Positions 1 to 5,701 of a DNA stretch of 7,759 bases are shown here, one piece after another (position 1 is the first letter of the stretch; every line of letters begins with the position of its first letter). Below the pieces are notes generated by a model. That model made no database searches. It saw only the letters and a list, made by a program, of their open reading frames with translations, and was not told where the DNA came from. Origin of the DNA: a bacterium (GTDB lineage Bacteria > Actinomycetota > Thermoleophilia > Solirubrobacterales > 70-9); assembly GCA_002919115.1 (NCBI GenBank), contig PKER01000126.1:1-7759 (forward strand), read 5' to 3'. The position numbers and the translations under genes were made by a program.

Positions 1-2
1 GC

Positions 3-425
3 GAGGCAGCCGACGTGCTCGCCGAGGCGCCCGCGCGCCGCGAGCGGGTGCTCGCGCTCTGCGACCTCGGCGAGACGCTGCGCCGTGCCGGGGCGCGCAA
101 GGACGCTCGCGAGGCGCTCACCGAAGCGGTGGCGCTCGCGCAGGAGTGCGGGCTCACGCGGCTCGCCGCCCGCGCCCACGAGGAGCTCAAGGTGGCCGGC
201 GCCAAGCCGCGCCGTCTGCAGTTCAGCGGCGCCGACTCGCTCACCGCGGCGGAGCGCCGGGTCGCCGAGCTCGCCGCGGGCGGGATGGCGAACAAGGAGA
301 TCGCCGAGACGCTCTTCCTCTCGCCACGCACCGTGGAGAACCACCTCTCGCGCGTCTACCGCAAGCTGGACATCGGCTCGCGCGAGGAGCTCTCGGGAGC
401 GCTGGCCGCCGCCCCCGCGGAGTAG
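3..425 (+). CDS. C-terminal part of a LuxR-type HTH transcriptional regulator (5' end outside window)
   Basis: The reading frame is open from the left edge, so the true start lies upstream. The first 65 or so visible residues are Ala/Leu/Arg-rich and helical (for example ETLRRAGARKDAREALTEAV), resembling the TPR-like helical repeats that precede the DNA-binding domain in large ATP-binding LuxR (LAL/MalT-like) regulators. The last 60 residues are a clear LuxR/GerE HTH: LTAAERRVAELAAGG, then NKEIAETLFLSPRTVENHLS as the recognition helix-turn-helix, then VYRKLDIGSREEL. Such proteins activate or repress target promoters by binding dyad sites as dimers. The stop is followed 20 bases later by a perfect palindrome that could be a target site. 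Which LuxR subfamily it belongs to cannot be decided without the N-terminus. The HTH assignment is secure and the LAL suggestion is inference. Confidence 0.9.
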   Translation, partial: EAADVLAEAPARRERVLALCDLGETLRRAGARKDAREALTEAVALAQECGLTRLAARAHEELKVAGAKPRRLQFSGADSLTAAERRVAELAAGGMANKEIAETLFLSPRTVENHLSRVYRKLDIGSREELSGALAAAPAE

Positions 426-445
426 GCCGCCCGGGCCACGAAAAA

Positions 446-464
446 ATGAGTGGCGACCACTCAT
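446..464. promoter_or_regulatory. Perfect 8-3-8 palindrome, candidate operator
   Basis: The sequence ATGAGTGG-CGA-CCACTCAT is a perfect dyad directly preceded by a run of six A (its last A is the first base of the dyad). It lies between the LuxR-type gene and the next small gene. Its centre (455) is 43 bases upstream of the GTG at 498, which would be +1 if that gene is leaderless. That is the classic position for an activator overlapping the -35 region, and LuxR-type sites are dyads of about this length. Binding by the upstream regulator is inference. An RNA hairpin role is possible, but the dyad is not followed by a T run. Confidence 0.55.
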
Positions 465-497
465 GCGGTGGGTGGGCGCCTGCGCGACTGTACGCCC

Positions 498-719
498 GTG
501 GCAGTCCAGCGCATCAACCTCCAGCTCGAGTTCGACCCGGAGAGCTCCCCGTTCACCGGTGCGCTCGAAGCCGAGGGCGGCGAGCGGATCCCCTTCGTGG
601 GCTGGCTCGGGCTCGCCACCGTCCTGGAGCAGGTGCTGGTCGACGCGCGGGGTGCCGCGCAGGGGGGCGGCACGGCGGCCGATTCGCCGTCAGCGACGAC
701 ACACGGAGGAAACGCATGA
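498..719 (+). CDS. Small GWL-motif protein, copy 1 (unknown function)
   Basis: This is a predicted 73-aa cytoplasmic protein with no signal peptide or membrane segment. Residues 5-48 form a compact, probably beta-rich unit (RINLQLEFDP, then PFTGALEAEGGERIPFVGWLGLATVLEQVLV). It aligns without gaps to the protein at 1248-1448 with about 17 identities over 44 positions, including LxLE, D, P, G, E, G, F, GWL and LA. This conservation shows that both are real genes. The C-terminal 25 residues are low-complexity and not shared. I chose the GTG at 498 because similarity begins just after it and a weak -10-like GACTGT sits 6 bases upstream. An in-frame GTG at 450 would add 16 residues but would start inside the palindrome. 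The stop overlaps the next start as ATGA, implying translational coupling to the exported protein. Function is unknown. Confidence 0.65.
   Translation: MAVQRINLQLEFDPESSPFTGALEAEGGERIPFVGWLGLATVLEQVLVDARGAAQGGGTAADSPSATTHGGNA
705..710 (+). promoter_or_regulatory. Strong Shine-Dalgarno site for the exported protein
   Basis: GGAGGA lies 5 bases before the ATG at 716, inside the 3' end of the preceding small gene. It is the only near-consensus ribosome binding site I see in the window, and it fixes the start of the exported protein, whose frame is otherwise open far upstream. Confidence 0.85.
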
Positions 720-1117
720 CTCTCGTAGGAGCCCGATCCCTCGGCCTGCTCGCCACCGCGCTCCTCGCCGCAGCGGCCCTCGTCCTGGTCCTGGGCGCGG
801 GCGCGCCCGACGCCGAGGGCGCCAAGAAGAAGAAGGCGAACGTGCGGATCACCGTCCAGGTGACCGACAACGGGCAGCCCGCTCCGGACCACTTCTTCGG
901 GAAGGTGAAGTCGCCCAAGAAGGTCTGCAAGCGCGAGGGCCGGACGGTCCGGCTCTTCTTCGGGAACGAGCCCGTCGCGACCGGCAAGCTCAAGGCCGGC
1001 GGGGAGTACCTCCTCGGGATCGACAACCCGCACCCGAACTTCAAGCCCTTCACGGTCCGCATCAAGGCGACCAAGAAGTGCAAGGCGGCGAAGAGCGAGA
1101 AGGTGTTCGCGAACTGA
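716..1117 (+). CDS. Small exported Lys-rich protein with two Cys (unknown function)
   Basis: This is a 133-aa protein with a typical Sec signal: a short N-terminus with Arg7, then a hydrophobic core (LGLLATALLAAAALVLVLG, residues 9-27). Cleavage is probable near AGA-PDAEGA, just before a KKKK stretch at about residue 37; the exact site is ambiguous. The mature part of about 95 residues alternates beta-like segments (VRITVQVTDNG, RTVRLFFGNE, FTVRIKATKK) and is strongly basic. Two cysteines, one in KKVCKREG and one in KKCKAA, could form a disulfide outside the cell. The pattern FFGKVKSPKKVCKREGRTV resembles the FxGkVkSkkkkCrkgRkV pattern of exported beta-domain proteins I recall from Thermoleophilia; this is recollection, not a search. 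There is no lipobox and no LPXTG. The start is fixed by GGAGGA and the ATGA overlap with the upstream gene, suggesting co-expression. Function is unknown. Confidence 0.8.
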   Translation: MTLVGARSLGLLATALLAAAALVLVLGAGAPDAEGAKKKKANVRITVQVTDNGQPAPDHFFGKVKSPKKVCKREGRTVRLFFGNEPVATGKLKAGGEYLLGIDNPHPNFKPFTVRIKATKKCKAAKSEKVFAN

Positions 1118-1125
1118 CCGCCTGA

Positions 1126-1153
1126 GGGCGGGCCGGGCCGGGGCGGCCCGCCC
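1126..1153 (+). terminator. GC-only hairpin after the exported-protein gene
   Basis: A perfect 9-bp stem (GGGCGGGCC with GGCCCGCCC) and a 10-base loop begin 8 bases after the stop codon. No T run follows (CGAAAAC comes next). It would be a terminator of the hairpin-only kind described for GC-rich actinobacteria, or an mRNA 3'-end stabiliser. Confidence 0.5.
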
Positions 1154-1247
1154 CGAAAACACCGTTGCCCGCGCCGCGGAAAACCCGCAGGACGAAACGG
1201 GTTCATCCCCGATGTGGGCCGGCGGCGGCGGGGGCACGATTGCGCGT

Positions 1248-1448
1248 GTGAGTGGCCATGACCAGCCGGAGCGGCTCGAGCTTCGCTTGGAGCTCGACCG
1301 CGGAGTCGAACCGATCAGCGGCCGGATCAGCACGGAAGCTGGGACGACCGTCGAGTTCGCCGGCTGGCTCGCACTCGCCGGTGCCCTGCAGCGCCTGGGT
1401 GTGTCGGGGGAGCCAGACCAGGTGCGCGGGGCGAGGCGGACCGGATAG
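1248..1448 (+). CDS. Small GWL-motif protein, copy 2 (unknown function)
   Basis: This is a predicted 66-aa soluble protein paralogous to the one at 498-719. Its residues 9-52 (RLELRLELD, then EPISGRISTEAGTTVEFAGWLALAGALQRLGV) match copy 1 without gaps, sharing the LxLE, P-x-x-G, F-x-GWL-x-LA core. I chose the GTG at 1248 because the shared domain starts 8 residues later and CACGAT, a weak -10-like hexamer, ends 7 bases upstream, so the transcript may be leaderless. The frame is open a little further upstream (ATG at 1212), but the added MWAGGGGGTIAR is unlike copy 1. No Shine-Dalgarno site is visible. The gene stands alone, followed by a strong hairpin and then ffh. A role as a small regulatory or partner protein is only a guess. 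Confidence 0.6.
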   Translation: MSGHDQPERLELRLELDRGVEPISGRISTEAGTTVEFAGWLALAGALQRLGVSGEPDQVRGARRTG

Positions 1449-1455
1449 GCGCGTG

Positions 1456-1506
1456 GCGGCGCGGACCGCTTGGGGAAGGGAGTCCCAGGGAGGCGGTCCG
1501 CGCCGC
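1456..1506 (+). other. Long perfect stem-loop between the small gene and ffh
   Basis: The arms at 1456-1469 (GCGGCGCGGACCGC) and 1493-1506 are perfect 14-base reverse complements around a 23-base loop. Inside the loop, 1470-1474 can pair with 1484-1488 (TTGGG with CCCAG, one G-T wobble), giving an extended rod with a GGAG bulge on the 3' side. It starts 7 bases after the stop of the small gene. The likeliest role is a transcription terminator without a T tract, insulating ffh. A small structured RNA is possible but unsupported. Confidence 0.5.
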
Positions 1507-1517
1507 TGGCGGCCTTC

Positions 1518-1533
1518 CGGGCGCCGGCGCCCG
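1518..1533. repeat. 16-bp perfect palindrome upstream of ffh
   Basis: CGGGCGCCGGCGCCCG is fully self-complementary with no spacer. It lies 12 bases after the preceding stem-loop and about 55 bases upstream of the ffh start. In DNA this rich in G and C such palindromes arise easily, so an operator role is only a possibility. Confidence 0.3.
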
Positions 1534-1572
1534 TCGCCCGCGCCCGGCGACCCTCTGGCGCGGGTGAGCCCG

Positions 1573-1578
1573 TAAGCT
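1573..1578 (+). promoter_or_regulatory. Probable -10 element of ffh
   Basis: TAAGCT matches TAnnnT and ends 9 bases before the ATG at 1588, so the transcript would start at or within a few bases of the start codon. No convincing -35 hexamer and no Shine-Dalgarno site is visible. Confidence 0.55.
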
Positions 1579-1587
1579 CCGCTTGGC

Positions 1588-2925
<1,338 letters not shown>

Positions 2926-2950
2926 GGGAGCCCACCGGGAGAGCACCCGC

Positions 2951-2956
2951 TAACCT
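2951..2956 (+). promoter_or_regulatory. Probable -10 element of rpsP
   Basis: TAACCT, preceded by CCCGC, lies 12 bases before the rpsP ATG and would give a leader of only about 5 bases. It matches the CTAnnnT pattern seen upstream of other genes here. No clear -35 is visible. Confidence 0.5.
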
Positions 2957-2968
2957 GAGGCCCCGCTA

Positions 2969-3223
2969 ATGGCAGTTCGCATTCGCTTGAGAAGGGTGGG
3001 TTCCAAGAAGAACCCGATCTGGCGTGTCGTCGTCGCCGACAAGCGCTCGCCGCGTGACGGGCGCACGATCGAGACGATCGGCCACTACAACCCGCAGACC
3101 GAGCCCTCCACGATCGTGCTCGACACCGAGCGCGCGAAGCACTGGCTCGACCATGGCGCGCAGCCGACGCGCACGGTTGCTCGCCTGCTGCGCACCAAGG
3201 GCATCGAGGTCAGCGGCTCGTAG
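2969..3223 (+). CDS. rpsP: 30S ribosomal protein bS16
   Basis: This 84-aa protein is a standard-length bS16, which binds 16S rRNA in the 5' domain and helps assemble the 30S body. The family signature is intact from the first residue: MAVRIRLRRVGSKKNPIWRVVVAD (1-24), RSPRDGRTIETIGHYNP (26-42) and AKHWLDHGAQPTRTVARLL (56-73). The ATG has no Shine-Dalgarno site and sits just after a -10-like hexamer. Only 11 bases separate it from the KH gene, so the two are almost certainly cotranscribed, as in most Firmicutes and Actinobacteria. Confidence 0.98.
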   Translation: MAVRIRLRRVGSKKNPIWRVVVADKRSPRDGRTIETIGHYNPQTEPSTIVLDTERAKHWLDHGAQPTRTVARLLRTKGIEVSGS

Positions 3224-3234
3224 GCGCACACGCC

Positions 3235-3474
3235 ATGCGTGACCTCGTCGAGTTCCTGGCGCGATCCGTCGTCGAGGATCCCGGCGCGGTCAGCGTGGAG
3301 GAGTTCGAGGAGGACGACGAGCTCGTCCTCGAGGTGCGCGTCGCCGACGATGATCTGGGTCGGGTGATCGGCAAGGACGGCCGCGTCGCGAAGGCGATCC
3401 GCACGATCGCGCGTGCCGCAGGCGCGCGGGACGGCCGGCGCGTCGCGGTCGAGATCGTCGAAGCGGACGACTAG
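3235..3474 (+). CDS. khpA: KhpA-type KH-domain RNA-binding protein
   Basis: This 79-aa single-KH protein (YlqC/KhpA family) is one of the conserved small neighbours of rpsP. Members bind RNA, often with the partner KhpB (Jag), and affect cell division, elongation and sRNA function in Gram-positive bacteria. The N-terminal helix starts MRDLVEFLARSVVEDP. The KH core runs from VLEVRVADDDLGRVIGKDGRVAKAIR, with the GKDG loop at 46-49, to a final strand RRVAVEIVE. The segment at about 20-41 is very acidic (VEEFEEDDELVLEVRVADDDL). The ATG at 3235 has no good ribosome binding site. The gap to trmD is only 11 bases, leaving no room for rimM. Confidence 0.93.
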   Translation: MRDLVEFLARSVVEDPGAVSVEEFEEDDELVLEVRVADDDLGRVIGKDGRVAKAIRTIARAAGARDGRRVAVEIVEADD

Positions 3475-3485
3475 GCCACCGCGGC

Positions 3486-4160
3486 TTGCGGATCGACTTC
3501 TTCACGCTCTTCCCCGAAGCCTTCGACTGGTTCCGAGGCCAGCGGCACGTCACCAACGCGATCGCGCAGGGCCACGAGCTGCGCTTCTTCAACTACCGCG
3601 ACACGACGCCGCTGACCGGCGGGCAGGTCGATGACGCTCCCTACGGCGGCGGCGCCGGGATGGTGCTGCGCGTGGACGTGGTGGACGCCGCGCTGCAGGC
3701 CGCCTACGGGCCCGAGGGCTCGCCGGGGCGGGTGATCGTGCTGGCGCCGTCCGGGCGGCAGTTCGACGAGGCGCTCGCCCGGGAGCTTGCCGAGGAGCCG
3801 TCGATCGCGCTGCTCTGCGGCCGCTACGAGGGTGTCGACGAGCGCGTGCGGGAGCACCTGGCGACCGACGCGGTCTCGATCGGCCCCTACGTGGTGGCCG
3901 GGGGAGAGCTGCCGGCGATGGTGATCGCGGACGCCGTGATCCGCAAGCTGCCGGGCGCGCTCGGGCACGCCGAGAGCGCGCTCGAGGAGTCGTTCAGCGA
4001 GGCGCTCGGCGGCGCGCCCGAGTACCCGCACTACACGCGCCCGGCGAGCTACCGCGGGTGGGACGTGCCCGAGGTGCTGCTCTCCGGCGACCACGCGAAG
4101 GTGCGCGAGTGGCGGCTCGCTCGCAGCCGTGAGCGCGCCCAGCGCCGCGAGGGTGGCTGA
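3486..4160 (+). CDS. trmD: tRNA (guanine-N1-)-methyltransferase TrmD
   Basis: This 224-aa SPOUT-class enzyme methylates N1 of G37 in tRNAs using S-adenosylmethionine, preventing +1 frameshifting. It begins at a TTG: the family start MRIDFFTLFPEAF is encoded directly there. Visible motifs are the DDAPYGGGAGMVLR loop (49-62), the trefoil-knot segment LLCGRYEGVDERV (109-121), SIGPYVVAGGELPAMV (131-146), the conserved Arg153 in VIRKLPG, and PHYTRP (181-186) with LLSGDHAKVREWR. Two differences from E. coli stand out. The residue aligning with Asp169, described as the general base, is Glu168 (ALEESF for ATEDSF), and the Asp of SIGDY is Pro134. The C-terminus is shorter than the 255 residues of E. 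coli. All other landmarks are intact, so I expect an active enzyme with lineage-specific changes. Confidence 0.97.
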   Translation: MRIDFFTLFPEAFDWFRGQRHVTNAIAQGHELRFFNYRDTTPLTGGQVDDAPYGGGAGMVLRVDVVDAALQAAYGPEGSPGRVIVLAPSGRQFDEALARELAEEPSIALLCGRYEGVDERVREHLATDAVSIGPYVVAGGELPAMVIADAVIRKLPGALGHAESALEESFSEALGGAPEYPHYTRPASYRGWDVPEVLLSGDHAKVREWRLARSRERAQRREGG

Positions 4161-4187
4161 GGTCCCCGGAACCGTTCTGGCGTCCGC

Positions 4188-4193
4188 TACTAT
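4188..4193 (+). promoter_or_regulatory. Probable -10 element of rplS
   Basis: TACTAT, preceded by CCGC, is the best -10-like hexamer in the 123-base gap after trmD. A start about 7 bases downstream would give a leader of roughly 84 bases that contains both hairpins described next, unlike the leaderless-looking genes around it. There is no clear -35; GGAACC at 4168-4173 is noted but unconvincing. Confidence 0.5.
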
Positions 4194-4201
4194 TCGCGGC
4201 C

Positions 4202-4239
4202 CGCGGGCTCTCGACGGATCTGAGGGCGCGCGATTTTTT
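4202..4239 (+). terminator. Intrinsic terminator or attenuator in the rplS leader
   Basis: CGCG-G-GCTCTC (4202-4212) pairs with GAGGGC-G-CGCG (4222-4232): 10 pairs including one wobble and one G-G mismatch, with a 9-base loop. It is followed at once by A and six T (4234-4239). This is the only hairpin in the window with a classic T tract. It could end the trmD transcript. Because it lies downstream of TACTAT it could also attenuate rplS. Confidence 0.65.
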
Positions 4240-4241
4240 CG

Positions 4242-4261
4242 GCCCGATTGCGGGCGGTTTT
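4242..4261 (+). terminator. Second terminator-like hairpin in the rplS leader
   Basis: GCCCG (4242-4246) and CGGGC (4251-4255) are perfect complements around the tetraloop ATTG, followed by GG and TTTT (4258-4261). It starts 2 bases after the T tract of the first hairpin and ends 22 bases before the rplS ATG. Confidence 0.5.
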
Positions 4262-4283
4262 CCTCCAAAGCCCTCACCAGGAC

Positions 4284-4949
4284 ATGAGCACGATCATCGA
4301 GAGCATCGAGCAGCGCCAGCTGAAGCGCGTCCCGCGGTTTGAGCCCGGCGACCGCGTTCGCGTCCACTTCCAGGTCGTCGAGGGCAATCGGCGCCGGACC
4401 CAGGTGTTCGAGGGCGTCGTGATCGCCCGCCAGGGCACCGGCGTGCGCGAGACCTTCACGGTCCGCAAGCAGTCCTTCGGCGTGGGCGTCGAGCGCGTGT
4501 TCCCGGTCCACTCGCCGAAGATCGAGAAGCTTGAGGTCGTCGCCCGCGGCGACGTGCGGCGCGCGAAGCTCTACTACCTGCGCGGCCGGGTGGGCAAGGC
4601 CGCCCGCGTGGCCGAGCGCCGCTGGGGCATCGAGGACGATCTCGTGGGCGCCGAAGAGGAGCTCGTGGCCGAGGAGGCCGAGGCGCAGGCCGAGGGCGCT
4701 GAGGGCGCCGACGCTGCCGAGGGCGCCGAGCAGCCCGAGGCTGAGGCCGAGGGCGGCGAGTCCGAGGCGTCCGCTGAGGCCGAGGAGCCCGCTGAGGCTG
4801 AGGCCGAGGCCGACGCCGGCGATGAGCCGCAGGGCGAGGGCGAGCCCGAGGCCGCTGAGGGCGGGGAGGAAGCCGCAGGCGACGCCGCCGCGCCCGACGA
4901 GGGCTCTGACGACGCCGCCGGCGGCAGCGACGGCGACGAGCAGGCCTGA
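4284..4949 (+). CDS. rplS: 50S ribosomal protein bL19 with long acidic C-terminal extension
   Basis: This is a 221-aa protein. Residues 1-113 are a complete bL19, which sits at the 30S-50S interface (bridge B8 region): IIESIEQRQLKRVPRFEPGDRVRVHFQV, then RRRTQVFEGVVIARQG, then RETFTVRKQSFGVGVERVFPVHSP, then RRAKLYYLRGRVGKAARV. Typical bL19 ends near residue 115-120. Here about 105 further residues follow, made almost only of Ala, Glu, Gly, Asp and Pro. I count about 42 acidic residues and no Lys or Arg after Arg113, so the tail is almost certainly disordered and strongly negative. The frame is uninterrupted and ends in one TGA, so this is not a frameshift artefact. I chose the ATG at 4284 because MSTIIESIE matches the family start and a weak AGGA precedes it. 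An in-frame upstream start (4248) falls inside the leader hairpin. Confidence 0.95.
   Translation: MSTIIESIEQRQLKRVPRFEPGDRVRVHFQVVEGNRRRTQVFEGVVIARQGTGVRETFTVRKQSFGVGVERVFPVHSPKIEKLEVVARGDVRRAKLYYLRGRVGKAARVAERRWGIEDDLVGAEEELVAEEAEAQAEGAEGADAAEGAEQPEAEAEGGESEASAEAEEPAEAEAEADAGDEPQGEGEPEAAEGGEEAAGDAAAPDEGSDDAAGGSDGDEQA
4653..4946 (+). repeat. Low-complexity Glu/Ala-coding repeat tract inside rplS
   Basis: The tract consists of degenerate short units built around GCCGAG, GCTGAG and GAGGGC (for example GCTGAGGCCGAG near 4741, 4776 and 4795). It encodes the acidic tail. Such tracts tend to change length by slippage, so the tail may vary between strains. Confidence 0.7.
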
Positions 4950-4972
4950 CCCCCGAACCGACATCCCGGCGC

Positions 4973-5587
4973 TTGATCCCCAAGCCGACAACGGGCTTGG
5001 GCGCGCTGGTGGAGCTGGTCGTGATCGTCGCGATGGCGATCGCGCTCGCGCTCGGGATCCAGGCGTTCGTCGTCAAGCCGTACGCGATCCCGTCTGAGTC
5101 GATGGTCCCGACCCTCGAGGTCGGCCAGCGCGTCCTCGTCAACCGCTTCACGTACAAGCTCGGCGCCGATCCCGAGATCGGCGACGTGGTCGTCTTCCAC
5201 CCGCCCGCGGGTGCCGAGGCCGCCGGGCGCCAGTGCGGCGTGCGGCGCCAGCCGAACCAGGCGTGCCCGGAGCCGACGCCCGAGCGCGCCGACACCAACT
5301 TCATCAAGCGGGTGGTCGCAGGCCCCGGCGACCGCCTGCGGATCGAGGACGGCCACCCGGTCGTGAACGGCGTGCCCGCGGAGGAGGACTTCATCCGGCC
5401 GTGCCGCCGCAGCGACGTGTGCAATCTCCCCGAGGAGATCACGATCCCGCCCGACCACTACTTCATGATGGGCGACAACCGCGGGGCGAGCGACGACAGC
5501 CGCTACTGGGGCCCGGTCCCGCGCGACTGGATCATCGGCGAGGCGTTCTTCACCTACTGGCCGATCAACCGCATCGGCTTCATGTAG
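4973..5587 (+). CDS. lepB: Signal peptidase I
   Basis: This 204-aa type I signal peptidase is a membrane-anchored Ser/Lys protease that removes Sec and Tat signal peptides on the outer face of the membrane. One N-terminal membrane segment (about 11-33, ALVELVVIVAMAIALALGIQAFV) is followed by PSESMVPTL with nucleophile Ser43, GDVVVFHPP (70-78), NFIKRVVAGPGD with general base Lys112, and the GDNRGASDDSRYWGPV box (168-183). The start is taken as TTG at 4973; a GTG at 5009 is the next option but would cut into the membrane segment. An insertion at about 80-108 (GRQCGVRRQPNQAC) and RPCRRSDVC at 142-150 bring four Cys, probably forming extracytoplasmic disulfides. It lies 23 bases after rplS and is probably cotranscribed with it. 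Confidence 0.96.
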   Translation: MIPKPTTGLGALVELVVIVAMAIALALGIQAFVVKPYAIPSESMVPTLEVGQRVLVNRFTYKLGADPEIGDVVVFHPPAGAEAAGRQCGVRRQPNQACPEPTPERADTNFIKRVVAGPGDRLRIEDGHPVVNGVPAEEDFIRPCRRSDVCNLPEEITIPPDHYFMMGDNRGASDDSRYWGPVPRDWIIGEAFFTYWPINRIGFM

Positions 5588-5592
5588 CTCGC

Positions 5593-5610
5593 CGCGGGCG
5601 GGCGCCCGCG
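5593..5610 (+). terminator. GC-only hairpin after lepB
   Basis: CGCGGGC and GCCCGCG form a 7-bp stem with a GGGC loop (the whole 18 bases are palindromic), 5 bases after the lepB stop. There is no T tract. It is a plausible end of the rplS-lepB transcript, because rnhB has its own promoter-like element downstream. Confidence 0.5.
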
Positions 5611-5689
5611 ACGCGACCGGCTTGCCTCGTCGGTGGCGGGAGAAACCTCGATCCCGTGGGCGCGGGCGACTTGCTGCCGCCGCGCGGTG

Positions 5690-5695
5690 TAGGTT
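5690..5695 (+). promoter_or_regulatory. Probable -10 element of rnhB
   Basis: TAGGTT ends 6 bases before the GTG at 5702, so the transcript would start at the start codon itself. No ribosome binding site is visible. TTGCTG at 5671 is too close (13-base spacing) to be a convincing -35. Confidence 0.55.
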
Positions 5696-5701
5696 CGGGG
5701 C

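Noticed and set aside
146..715. N-terminal extension of the exported-protein frame upstream of 716
   Set aside because: The frame is open, but the signal peptide begins at 716 behind a strong ribosome binding site, and the upstream part overlaps the LuxR gene and the first small gene.
1182..1203. AACCCG/CGGGTT dyad upstream of the second small gene
   Set aside because: The arms are only 6 bases with a 10-base spacer, the centre is near -55, and there is no similarity to the dyad at 446-464; probably chance.
1456..1506. Possible SRP (4.5S) RNA gene next to ffh
   Set aside because: The hairpin lacks the conserved GGAA-capped tip and the flanking GGTC/AGCAGCC internal-loop motif, and is only about 50 bases long.
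4168..4193. GGAACC as an ECF-sigma -35 element for rplS
   Set aside because: The downstream hexamer TACTAT is a housekeeping-like -10 and the spacing is short; a single hexamer match is not enough.
4653..4949. The rplS tail as a frameshift or assembly artefact
   Set aside because: The frame is continuous from the bL19 core, codon use keeps the same GC-rich third positions, and the stop lies at a sensible distance before lepB.
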